In this document: piece by piece, positions 7,807-14,223 of the stretch
Layout: each line of letters opens with the position of its first letter
How positions within the stretch are numbered: the stretch's first letter is position 1
DNA from: Scatosoma sp045632625
Lineage (GTDB): Bacteria; Bacillota; Clostridia; Christensenellales; Borkfalkiaceae
Assembly (NCBI GenBank): GCA_045632625.1
Contig: JAZQWZ010000083.1
Location: 1-16,045 of the forward strand
Length of the DNA stretch: 16,045 nucleotides
Direction of reading: 5' to 3'
Made by a program: the position numbers and the translations under genes
The notes under the pieces: generated by a model
Told to the model about the DNA's origin: nothing
What the model saw: the letters and a program-made list of their open reading frames with translations, nothing else
Databases searched by the model: none

Positions 7807-9318
7807 ATGATAGGTAGACAATTTGATAAACGGTGGACAAAAAGCGATACGGTGCGAAGCGTAAGTTTCTTTTTGTTGCACTTCATCATTTTTGTCGTTT
7901 TGGCGGCGGTTGCCGTGTTTAGCGACGGAGATGCGGCAATTATCGATATGGTAAAACAAAACGGCGCAAGCTATTTGTATGCGGTATTTTGTATTTTGCT
8001 GTTGTTCGTTATTACGTATTTTTATTTCTTTTTTGAAAACAGGGATATTTTGGAACGTGGGAAAAACATATCGCTCGTATTTACCCTGCTTAGTTTGTAT
8101 ATGGTAATGTCCTGTTTTATAGGGTATAAAATTTCCCTGTACGCGCGTCCAGTAGCGCTTGTAGCATTGATGATGCTTATGCTTGTAGGCAGAAAGGAAG
8201 CCATTTTCTTGAATATCATTTGCGCATTGTTGGTGTTTGCTATCGACACGTTTGCCGTGCCCGACGTAACCATGAAAGAGGGGTATTCGTCCCTTTTGAT
8301 TGCGTTCTCGGCAGGTATGGTAGCTATTTTCAGCGCATCCAAAACAAGAACGCGTTTTGGTGTAATCGCGATAGGTTTTGTCGTTATTGCACCCATTGCA
8401 TTCGTTATTTTCCTTTTGGAATTAACGGCAATTATCAGTCCCGAAATGTTACAAACGGGCGATTTAACGCTTTTCCAAAACATTTTCCTGCAAATGGGTT
8501 ACGGTGTGTTCGGTGCGTTGATGTCTGCCGTATTGTTCTTGGCGCTGTTACCGCCGTTTGAGTATATTTTTAACTGCTTAACGGTGTTCCGCTTGCGTGA
8601 ACTTACCAGCTCTGATGCGAAAATTTTGAAGAAGCTCAAAGAAGAAGCGCCCGGTACGTACAACCATTCCATGCTGGTTGCACAGCTTGCGGAAGCGAGT
8701 GCGGCGGCTATCGGCGAAAACGTCGATTACGCGCGTGCGGCGGCGCTGTACCACGACGTGGGTAAATTGCACTATCCCGAACATTTTACGGAAAACCAAG
8801 GCGATTACAACCTGCACGACGAGTTGACGCCCGAGCTTTCCGCCGACATTATCCGTTCACACGCAAGGGACGGTTATACGCTGATTAGAAATCATCATTT
8901 GCCTGAATTTTTCGCGGACGTAGCGTTGCAACACCACGGCACGATGCCTATTCGTTATTTCTACGCAAAGGCGTTAAAAATGACGGACGGGGAATTGAAT
9001 ATCGAAGATTTCTCGTACGTGGGCCCGAAACCGCAAACGAAGATAGCGGCAATTATTATGATTTGCGACGCGTCGGAAGCAGCGGTGCGCGCTGTCAATG
9101 CGCGTAATCCCGAAGAGGTAGAGCGCGCGATTCGCTCGGTGATCGAAGAACGTATGGATTTGGAACAATTTGCCGAATGTGATATTACGATGGCGGATCT
9201 TACCAAAATCCGTCAAGCGCTTGTCAATGCGCTTTCAGGTGTGTACCATCACCGTATCAAATACCCTAACCTGAAATACCGCCGTACCGAATACGGCACG
9301 AAAGGGGAAAACGAATGA
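7807..9318 (+). CDS. yqfF: YqfF/PgpH-like membrane HD phosphodiesterase lacking the sensor domain
   Basis: Homologues such as Listeria PgpH hydrolyse cyclic di-AMP with a cytoplasmic HD domain behind a multi-helix membrane domain. This protein has 503 residues; PgpH-type proteins are about 700. The first membrane helix (about 18-38) is followed by only some 17 residues (SDGDAAIIDMVKQNGAS) before the next helix (56-76). The large extracytoplasmic 7TMR-HDED domain that normally sits there is therefore absent. Further helices lie at about 88-107, 113-127, 133-150, 160-178, 185-208 and 228-250. The HD domain (about 280-430) keeps H287 (YNHS) and H316-D317 (HDVGK), plus later His residues (ALQHHG). 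AAGGAG at 7792-7797 is the ribosome-binding site inside phoH, and the stop overlaps ybeY by ATGA. Activity on c-di-AMP is inferred from the family. Confidence 0.9.
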   Translation: MIGRQFDKRWTKSDTVRSVSFFLLHFIIFVVLAAVAVFSDGDAAIIDMVKQNGASYLYAVFCILLLFVITYFYFFFENRDILERGKNISLVFTLLSLYMVMSCFIGYKISLYARPVALVALMMLMLVGRKEAIFLNIICALLVFAIDTFAVPDVTMKEGYSSLLIAFSAGMVAIFSASKTRTRFGVIAIGFVVIAPIAFVIFLLELTAIISPEMLQTGDLTLFQNIFLQMGYGVFGALMSAVLFLALLPPFEYIFNCLTVFRLRELTSSDAKILKKLKEEAPGTYNHSMLVAQLAEASAAAIGENVDYARAAALYHDVGKLHYPEHFTENQGDYNLHDELTPELSADIIRSHARDGYTLIRNHHLPEFFADVALQHHGTMPIRYFYAKALKMTDGELNIEDFSYVGPKPQTKIAAIIMICDASEAAVRAVNARNPEEVERAIRSVIEERMDLEQFAECDITMADLTKIRQALVNALSGVYHHRIKYPNLKYRRTEYGTKGENE

Positions 9319-9797
9319 CAAAGTTTGTAATTGATTGCGACGGCGACGCTTTGCCTGCAACCGCGCGTGAAGCGCTGTGTAAGGTTATGGCAAATTTTGT
9401 GGATACCAACGTACCGCTGGTAATAGAGCTTAGTTTCGTCGACGAAGAAGAAATCCGCCGTTTGAACAGCGAGCTTCGCGGTATCGACAAGGTTACGGAC
9501 GTGCTGAGTTTTCCTACGCTGGATGGTATAAAAGGACAACCTATCCGTAAAGCGGAGTATCCCTACGATATCGACGAGGACGGACGGTTACTGCTTGGCT
9601 GTATCGCGATTTGCACGCAAAGAGCGAAAGAGCAGGCAGAAGAATACGGGCATTCGGTGGAAAGAGAAATGCACTACTTGACGGTGCACGGCATTATGCA
9701 CTGCTTGGGCTATGACCATATCACGGACGAGGAACGCGCGGAAATGCGTGAAAAAGAAGAGCTGGTTTTGGGCAAGCTGGGCATTACGAGAGATTGA
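9315..9797 (+). CDS. ybeY: Endoribonuclease YbeY
   Basis: YbeY is a zinc-dependent endoribonuclease for 16S rRNA 3'-end maturation and ribosome quality control. The 160-residue length is normal. The metal-binding signature HGIMHCLGYDH is intact at residues 125-135, with H125, H129 and H135 as ligands. The N-terminal block VDEEEIRRLNSELRGIDKVTDVLSF is typical, where the TDVLSF strand precedes the catalytic region. The start overlaps the yqfF stop by four bases. The stop TGA at 9795-9797 overlaps the first base of the era ribosome-binding site. In Bacillus subtilis dgkA and cdd follow here; in this window era follows directly. Confidence 0.97.
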   Translation: MTKFVIDCDGDALPATAREALCKVMANFVDTNVPLVIELSFVDEEEIRRLNSELRGIDKVTDVLSFPTLDGIKGQPIRKAEYPYDIDEDGRLLLGCIAICTQRAKEQAEEYGHSVEREMHYLTVHGIMHCLGYDHITDEERAEMREKEELVLGKLGITRD

Positions 9798-9811
9798 AAG
9801 GAGTAAACGAT

Positions 9812-10702
9812 ATGAGAAGTGGTTACGTAGCGGTAATCGGCAGAGCCAACGCAGGCAAAAGCACGTTGATAAACGTAATGGTAGGGGAAAAGGTGTCTAT
9901 CGTATCGCCCAAGCCCCAAACGACGCGAGATAGAATTTTAGGGGTTTTGACGGAAGAGCAATACCAAATCGTATTCGTAGATACGCCCGGTATTTATAAG
10001 GCGAGAAATGCGCTCACCGATATGATGATGCGTACGACGGAAACCAGCGCGCGCGACGTGGACTTTTTACTCTACGTGGTAGATGGGCACAACGGCTTGA
10101 CGGAAGAAGATTTTACGCTAATGAAAAAATACAAGGCGCTGAATATTCCTATGGCGGTGGCGTATACGAAAATTGATATTATGCCCAAGGAAAATATTCC
10201 TTTGGATATGGCGAAGTTTGCCGATTCTGGATTGGACGTGGATGTGTTCCCCGTGTCGGCGAGAAAAGGCAAAAACGTGCAAGCGCTGAAAAAATTTTTG
10301 GCGGAAAATATGCCCGAAGGCGAACGCGTTTTTCACGAAGATATTGTGTCGGACAAGAGCGAGCGTTTTATGATTTCCGAAATTATGCGCGAAAAAATCT
10401 TGCTTAAATTCGATAAGGAAATTCCGCACGGTATTGCCATCGTAATCAATGAATTTTTCAAAAACGACGGGGGCGTGTACGAGATTAATTTGGATATCGT
10501 ATGCGAAAGAGCCAACCATAAAGCCATTTTAATCGGCAAACAAGGCAAGGCGATAAAGGAAGTTTCGTCATTTGCCCGTCAAGATATGGAAAAATTTTTG
10601 GGTGCGAAAGTGTTTTTGACGACGTACGTAAAAGTCAAGGAAGACTGGCGCGACAGACCTAATTTATTGCGCGAATACGGCTACGACGAAACAAGCGATT
10701 AA
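9812..10702 (+). CDS. era: GTPase Era
   Basis: Era is a GTPase that binds the 3' end of 16S rRNA and assists assembly of the small ribosomal subunit. I set the start at ATG 9812 because AAAGGAG at 9797-9803 lies 8 bases upstream. A TTG at 9794 in the same frame would add six residues that encode the ribosome-binding site. The 296-residue product has G1 GRANAGKST (10-18), G3 DTPG (57-60), G4 TKID (119-122) and G5 SARKG (149-153). The usual forms are GRPNVGKST and NKID, so G1 and G4 are slightly divergent, although the nucleotide-contacting K and D are kept. A C-terminal KH domain has GKQGKAIK at 242-249. It sits immediately after ybeY, a functionally related partner. Confidence 0.97.
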   Translation: MRSGYVAVIGRANAGKSTLINVMVGEKVSIVSPKPQTTRDRILGVLTEEQYQIVFVDTPGIYKARNALTDMMMRTTETSARDVDFLLYVVDGHNGLTEEDFTLMKKYKALNIPMAVAYTKIDIMPKENIPLDMAKFADSGLDVDVFPVSARKGKNVQALKKFLAENMPEGERVFHEDIVSDKSERFMISEIMREKILLKFDKEIPHGIAIVINEFFKNDGGVYEINLDIVCERANHKAILIGKQGKAIKEVSSFARQDMEKFLGAKVFLTTYVKVKEDWRDRPNLLREYGYDETSD

Positions 10703-10755
10703 AAGCGTATGAAAAGCGTTTTCTCTCCGCAAACTGCTATAAAGGGGGAGAGAGA

Positions 10756-10872
10756 ATGATGCGCGATAAAGGACAAGAAAACGAAGCGGCGAAAATGGCG
10801 TGGAAGCTGTTTGAACAAACGGGCAGCGTGAGCTATTATATGCTGTATTACGATTTAATGCGTCGTAAGTAG
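10756..10872 (+). CDS. yqzL: YqzL-like small protein, 38 residues
   Basis: A short open frame lies between era and recO, where Bacillus subtilis has yqzL. The block WKLFEQTGSVSYYMLYYDL (residues 16-34) matches the pattern of YqzL-like proteins: tryptophan, short helix, TGS turn, then a tyrosine-rich helix. GGGGGAG at 10744-10750 is a strong ribosome-binding site. It is 5 bases before ATG 10756 and 8 before the in-frame ATG 10759, so the protein may start at either Met and be 37 or 38 residues. The function is unknown. Position, ribosome-binding site and motif together make it a real gene despite its size. Confidence 0.85.
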   Translation: MMRDKGQENEAAKMAWKLFEQTGSVSYYMLYYDLMRRK

Positions 10873-10913
10873 CCGCAAGTAATAAAAACAAAAGAATTGC
10901 AAAGGAGCGGAGC

Positions 10914-11642
10914 ATGGACGTAAAGACGGAAGCAATCGTGTTAAAAGCGATTGATTATAAAGACAACGACAAGCTCCTTACGCTCTTTTCCCCGTCGCTT
11001 GGGAAAATCACGGCGGGGATTCGCGGTGTAAAAAATCCCAAGGCAAAGCTCGCTTTTGCCGCGCAGCCCTTTTGTTTTGCGGAATACGTTTTGGCGGAAA
11101 AAGGCGGACGATATACTGTTACCGCCGCGTACTTACACGAGAGCTTTTTCGAGCTTCGGTTGGACGTGAACGCTTTTTACGCAGCGTGCGCCGCAGCGGA
11201 AATTTGCCGTGGACTTTCCCTGGAAAACGAGCGCTTCGAGGGGCTGTTCATTGCATTTATCGAGTGTTTAAAAGCGCTTTGTCTTGCGGGCGAAGACACA
11301 GCGGAAGCACTGATAACTTTCCTATTAACTGCCCTTAGAGAAAGCGGATATCCCATAGACCTTTCCTATTTGGAAGAGTGCGATGGGGATATCGGCGAAA
11401 AACTTTGGTTTGACTTCGCGGACGGAAGATTCACCACGGCATCGCGATGCACGGCAGGCGAGCGTGCAAGCCAGTCAACCTACTTTACCTTACGCAAATG
11501 CGCAGGGCTCACTTTCGACGCGGAAAAATGCCAAGGTGGTAAAAAACGCGCGTTACGGCTTATAAAAGCCTACCTTACCGAAAAGACGGAAGAAAATTTT
11601 GAAAGTTTGGGCGAGTGTATACGACTTTGCGGGGACGAGTGA
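10914..11642 (+). CDS. recO: DNA repair protein RecO
   Basis: RecO anneals single strands and helps RecR load RecA in the RecFOR recombination-repair pathway. The 242-residue length is normal. The N-terminal OB-fold begins with the typical KTEAIVLKAIDYKDNDKLL, followed by LFSPSLGKITAGIRGVK. A helical domain follows. Many RecO proteins have a four-cysteine zinc finger in the C-terminal half. Here the matching stretch keeps only isolated cysteines (C156 and C179, with no CxxC pair), so zinc binding is probably lost or altered. AAAGGAG at 10901-10907 precedes the ATG by 6 bases. It is the last gene of the conserved cluster; no terminator is obvious before the next gene. Confidence 0.93.
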   Translation: MDVKTEAIVLKAIDYKDNDKLLTLFSPSLGKITAGIRGVKNPKAKLAFAAQPFCFAEYVLAEKGGRYTVTAAYLHESFFELRLDVNAFYAACAAAEICRGLSLENERFEGLFIAFIECLKALCLAGEDTAEALITFLLTALRESGYPIDLSYLEECDGDIGEKLWFDFADGRFTTASRCTAGERASQSTYFTLRKCAGLTFDAEKCQGGKKRALRLIKAYLTEKTEENFESLGECIRLCGDE

Positions 11643-11647
11643 ATATC

Positions 11648-11697
11648 GGAGCAACGGTGAATAAAATTTTTAAAGGATAAACGGCTTGCTCCACCGT
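11648..11697 (+). promoter_or_regulatory. Leader with two competing inverted repeats before the Mrr-like gene
   Basis: GGAGCAA (11648-11654) is complementary to TTGCTCC (11686-11692). The overlapping ACGGTG (11654-11659) is complementary to CACCGT (11692-11697). Both pairings cannot form as ordinary nested stems, so two alternative hairpins or a pseudoknot are possible. The next gene has no good ribosome-binding site near its ATG at 11708, so this leader may affect its translation. That role is inferred. Confidence 0.45.
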
Positions 11698-11707
11698 AAA
11701 AAAGCAA

Positions 11708-13201
11708 ATGGCAAGAGCAAAAAAGGCACAAGAAAAGCCCGTACAGACACGGGCGGAAAAAAGGGACGCAGCGAAAAATCTTATTAAAGAATTGCTGCAA
11801 AAAGGCGATTTAAAAGCAAGCGCATTGATTGACGAAGCCGCTAAGGAGTACACCAAGCGTTTTCAAGGCGAAGACACGGAAAACCCCAACGACGTAAAGG
11901 GGAGAATCGGCTCGGTTTTGGACGTAATGAAAAAGGACGGCGACGTGGCGTTTGAGGGGGGCGTGTACGCGTTGAAAGCAAATTTATCTCCCGTAGAAGA
12001 AGAAAAATCGCAGGAAGAAACTAAGAAGAAAACCACGAAAAAAACGACGAGTAAAAAGAGCGCAAAAACGCTTGAAAAGCAGGAAGAAAAAGCGGAAGAA
12101 ATGGCTAAAATAGCCCAAGAAACGCAAGAAAAACCTGCTAAAAAAACGGCGAGAAAGAAAAAAGAGCCGTTGCCTGCCGCGCCTATTTTACCCAACGCCC
12201 CCGTAGCGCCTACTACGCCGGAAAACGAACCTGAGCCTATAAAGGAAGAAACGGTAAAGGAAGAAAAGCCAGCACCAAAAAAACGCGCAAAAAAGGCAGT
12301 GAAAGTGCAGGAAAAAACGCAAGAAACCACGCAGGAACAACCGATTGAAAAAGCGGAAGAAAAGCCCGAAGAACAACCAGTTCAACAATCTGAAAACGAG
12401 CAAAAGCAAGAAAAAATCGAACAGCCCAAGGGCACGCTGATGGACGTTAGTTTTTTGCTTGGCGCAAGCAAACCTTTGGCGGTAAAAACTGAACAACAGC
12501 CTGAGCAAAAAGAGCGAAAACAGGAAGTAAAAGCGGAAGAAAAGCCTGCGCAAAAGGCAGAGCAAAAAACGCAGGTTAAGCCAGAAAAACAAGCGTTGCA
12601 AACGCGTAAGCTTCCGCAGACAAAAATTGTCAAAGCCGTGAAAAAACCGCTTACAGCGGACGAGAAATTGCAGGCGGCGTTTTTGGCAAAATTGCATCGC
12701 TTGGGCGGCGATTATTTTGAATACTATTCGGTATATTTGTTGGAAAAATACTCCCGTCAAAACGGCAGACGTTTGGAAGGATTGCGCATTACGTCGGGGG
12801 ATAGAGACGGCGGTATCGACGGGGAAATCGAACTTACCGATAGGCTGGGATTTAGAGAAACCATCTACATACAGTCGAAAAACTGGGATCCCGATAAGGG
12901 CGATGAAAAGCTGTGGGTAGTTGGCGAAACGCTGTTGCAACAATTTATCGGTGCGTGCGCGTGCCGTCAGGCGAAGGACGGAAAACAACATTGCCGCGGA
13001 ATTTTTATTACGACGTCGCGCTTTACCCCCGATGCAAAACGTCTTTTAGACGTTATGTCGGATAAAATTGTGGGTTACGACGGCGCAGATTTGTATGAAA
13101 CAGCCAAAGAATGTCAATTTGGACTTATTAAGAAAAACGGTGAATGGGCGCTTGACGAAGCATTGCTTTCGGGTGAAAAAGCATTTTTTCAAATACGCTA
13201 A
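11708..13201 (+). CDS. Mrr-like restriction endonuclease-domain protein with long disordered linker
   Basis: The 497-residue protein has three parts. Residues about 15-95 look like a winged helix (two helices, then VLDVMKKDGDVAFEGGVYALK), similar in outline to HARE-HTH or other small DNA-binding domains. Residues about 100-312 are K/E/Q/A/P-rich and probably disordered, with one hydrophobic island (GTLMDVSFLLGASKPLAV, 242-259). Residues about 315-497 match the Mrr catalytic fold: SGDRDGGIDGEI at 363-374 with D371, then IQSK with Q389 and K391. The block GIFITTSRFTPDAKRLL also fits. The D-QxK core of Mrr-type PD-(D/E)XK nucleases is therefore intact. Mrr enzymes cut modified or foreign DNA. 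No methyltransferase lies beside it, so it would act alone. The ATG has no clear ribosome-binding site and no upstream in-frame start exists. A repair role next to recO is equally possible. Confidence 0.8.
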   Translation: MARAKKAQEKPVQTRAEKRDAAKNLIKELLQKGDLKASALIDEAAKEYTKRFQGEDTENPNDVKGRIGSVLDVMKKDGDVAFEGGVYALKANLSPVEEEKSQEETKKKTTKKTTSKKSAKTLEKQEEKAEEMAKIAQETQEKPAKKTARKKKEPLPAAPILPNAPVAPTTPENEPEPIKEETVKEEKPAPKKRAKKAVKVQEKTQETTQEQPIEKAEEKPEEQPVQQSENEQKQEKIEQPKGTLMDVSFLLGASKPLAVKTEQQPEQKERKQEVKAEEKPAQKAEQKTQVKPEKQALQTRKLPQTKIVKAVKKPLTADEKLQAAFLAKLHRLGGDYFEYYSVYLLEKYSRQNGRRLEGLRITSGDRDGGIDGEIELTDRLGFRETIYIQSKNWDPDKGDEKLWVVGETLLQQFIGACACRQAKDGKQHCRGIFITTSRFTPDAKRLLDVMSDKIVGYDGADLYETAKECQFGLIKKNGEWALDEALLSGEKAFFQIR

Positions 13202-13232
13202 AATAACATTTAGTTAAATAAGTAAACATTTT

Positions 13233-13275
13233 AAAGAGAAAACAGGTTTGCAATGCCAAGGTTTTCTCTTTTTTT
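13233..13275 (+). terminator. Intrinsic terminator after the Mrr-like gene
   Basis: The arms AAAGAGAAAAC (13233-13243) and GTTTTCTCTTT (13261-13271) form an 11-bp stem around a 17-base loop. A T-run reaches 13275. It starts 31 bases after the stop codon and separates this gene from the next unit. Confidence 0.88.
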
Positions 13276-13317
13276 GTAAAAAAGTATCAAAATTCTCAGG
13301 AAATAATAAATAAAGGC

Positions 13318-13346
13318 TTGACAAAGCAAATGGGGGGTGCTAAAAT
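13318..13346 (+). promoter_or_regulatory. Strong SigA-type promoter for the secreted-protein/SipW unit
   Basis: A perfect -35 TTGACA (13318-13323), a 17-base spacer and TAAAAT (13341-13346) form a near-consensus vegetative promoter. The predicted start is near 13353, giving a leader of about 93 bases before the ATG at 13446. A run of six G lies within the spacer. Confidence 0.85.
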
Positions 13347-13359
13347 AGTATTACTAATA

Positions 13360-13406
13360 AATAATCCCCTTGGGTTATTCCAATGATTTTTAAACCGAAA
13401 ACGGTT
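13360..13406 (+). promoter_or_regulatory. Two small stem-loops in the 5' leader
   Basis: The first stem-loop (13360-13379) pairs AATAA with TTATT and CCC with GGG, with a one-base bulge. The second (13393-13406) pairs AACCG with CGGTT around AAAA. Both are in the predicted untranslated leader before the secreted protein. They may stabilise the mRNA or be operator sites; the sequence does not decide. Confidence 0.4.
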
Positions 13407-13445
13407 AAAAATAAACAAAAAATAATATTGTCGGAGGACAAAAAA

Positions 13446-14117
13446 ATGAAAAGATTAGGTATGTTAGTTGCTGCTTTGCTCTGCGTAACCATCGGCGGCG
13501 TTTACGCTGCATGGACGTATGCGGAAAATACGGGCATTGCCCCCGTGTCAAAGGACAAGGGTATTCAGTTGGAAACGTACGTTGACTCCCAAGAAGCTCC
13601 CGGTGTGTACAACATTAACGCTACTATTGCTGATAAGAGCAACCCTGTAAACAATGAAGACTTGTTCTATTTTGACTCTGGTTTGTCGGTTGAAAATGAC
13701 ACGGAAAACCCCCACAGAGTAGTACTTGTGGTAAACTGTGATATAGAAATTACGTTCAAACCCAGCGAATATGCATCGGAAGATATTAAGACGGGCGCTG
13801 TAGATACGACGGTTACGTTCTCTATGTTGGAAAGCTTTATCAACCTTGAAATCGACGGTGTAAAATTGTTCACGTCGTTTGCTCCTACCGAAGTCAATAT
13901 TTCCGGCGTTACGACTACGAACGAAGTACATAAGTGGATTTGGGACGAAGAAAGAGATTTGTTTACGTATACCATTACGAAAGCTAGATTGTTGACGCAT
14001 TTGAACTATGCTATGAATGACAACTTCAAGCTTGAAAGTGCTGCTGAACATAAAGCATTTGACACTGCTATTACCGGTATGACGATTAAGACGACGGTTG
14101 AAAAAACCGGCGCATAA
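13446..14117 (+). CDS. Small secreted protein with SipW-type signal peptide (TasA-like candidate)
   Basis: The start is ATG 13446: GGAGG at 13433-13437 lies 8 bases upstream, and the signal peptide begins there. An in-frame ATG at 13383 would prefix 21 residues of leader sequence. The 223-residue product begins MKRLGMLVAALLCVTIGGVYA, followed by AWTYAENTG. This short signal with a late GG-x-YA and an aromatic residue just after the cut resembles SipW-dependent signals (TasA, camelysin, Gram-positive cognate-SipW proteins). The mature part is rich in beta-prone Thr/Val/Ile stretches and acidic residues, with no sortase motif or membrane helix. A SipW-family peptidase is encoded next, supporting an enzyme-substrate pair. 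Frequent GCT, AAC and GAA codons suggest high expression. Whether it polymerises into fibres like TasA is inferred; I see no clear full-length TasA match. Confidence 0.75.
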   Translation: MKRLGMLVAALLCVTIGGVYAAWTYAENTGIAPVSKDKGIQLETYVDSQEAPGVYNINATIADKSNPVNNEDLFYFDSGLSVENDTENPHRVVLVVNCDIEITFKPSEYASEDIKTGAVDTTVTFSMLESFINLEIDGVKLFTSFAPTEVNISGVTTTNEVHKWIWDEERDLFTYTITKARLLTHLNYAMNDNFKLESAAEHKAFDTAITGMTIKTTVEKTGA

Positions 14118-14154
14118 GCATACGTAAAACGAAACATATACTTGTGATTATTTT

Positions 14155-14180
14155 CCCCACACGCTAAATTGCGCGTGGGG
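14155..14180 (+). other. GC-rich intergenic stem-loop between secreted protein and SipW genes
   Basis: CCCCAC (14155-14160) pairs with GTGGGG (14175-14180). After one A/C mismatch, CGC also pairs with GCG. Flanking TTT and AGA can extend the stem. No T-run follows, so it is not a normal terminator. It may stabilise the upstream mRNA or lower peptidase expression relative to its substrate. Confidence 0.55.
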
Positions 14181-14223
14181 AGATTGTCACGTTTAGAACG
14201 ATAGGGATAAACGGCTAAGTTAA

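Noticed and set aside
9794..9811. TTG start giving Era six extra residues
   Set aside because: The extra codons overlap the AAAGGAG ribosome-binding site that is well spaced for ATG 9812, and Era proteins begin near the GYVAVIGR strand.
12188..12991. 267-codon minus-strand frame opposite the Mrr-like gene
   Set aside because: Its F/L/R-rich composition is the mirror of the K/E/Q-rich linker codons, so it is an artefact.
11708..13201. Complete restriction-modification system
   Set aside because: No methyltransferase or specificity gene is in the window. Only a solitary Mrr-like, type IV-style nuclease is supported.
13383..13445. Longer start for the secreted protein at ATG 13383
   Set aside because: It would place 21 charged residues before a good signal peptide and ignore the GGAGG at 13433-13437.
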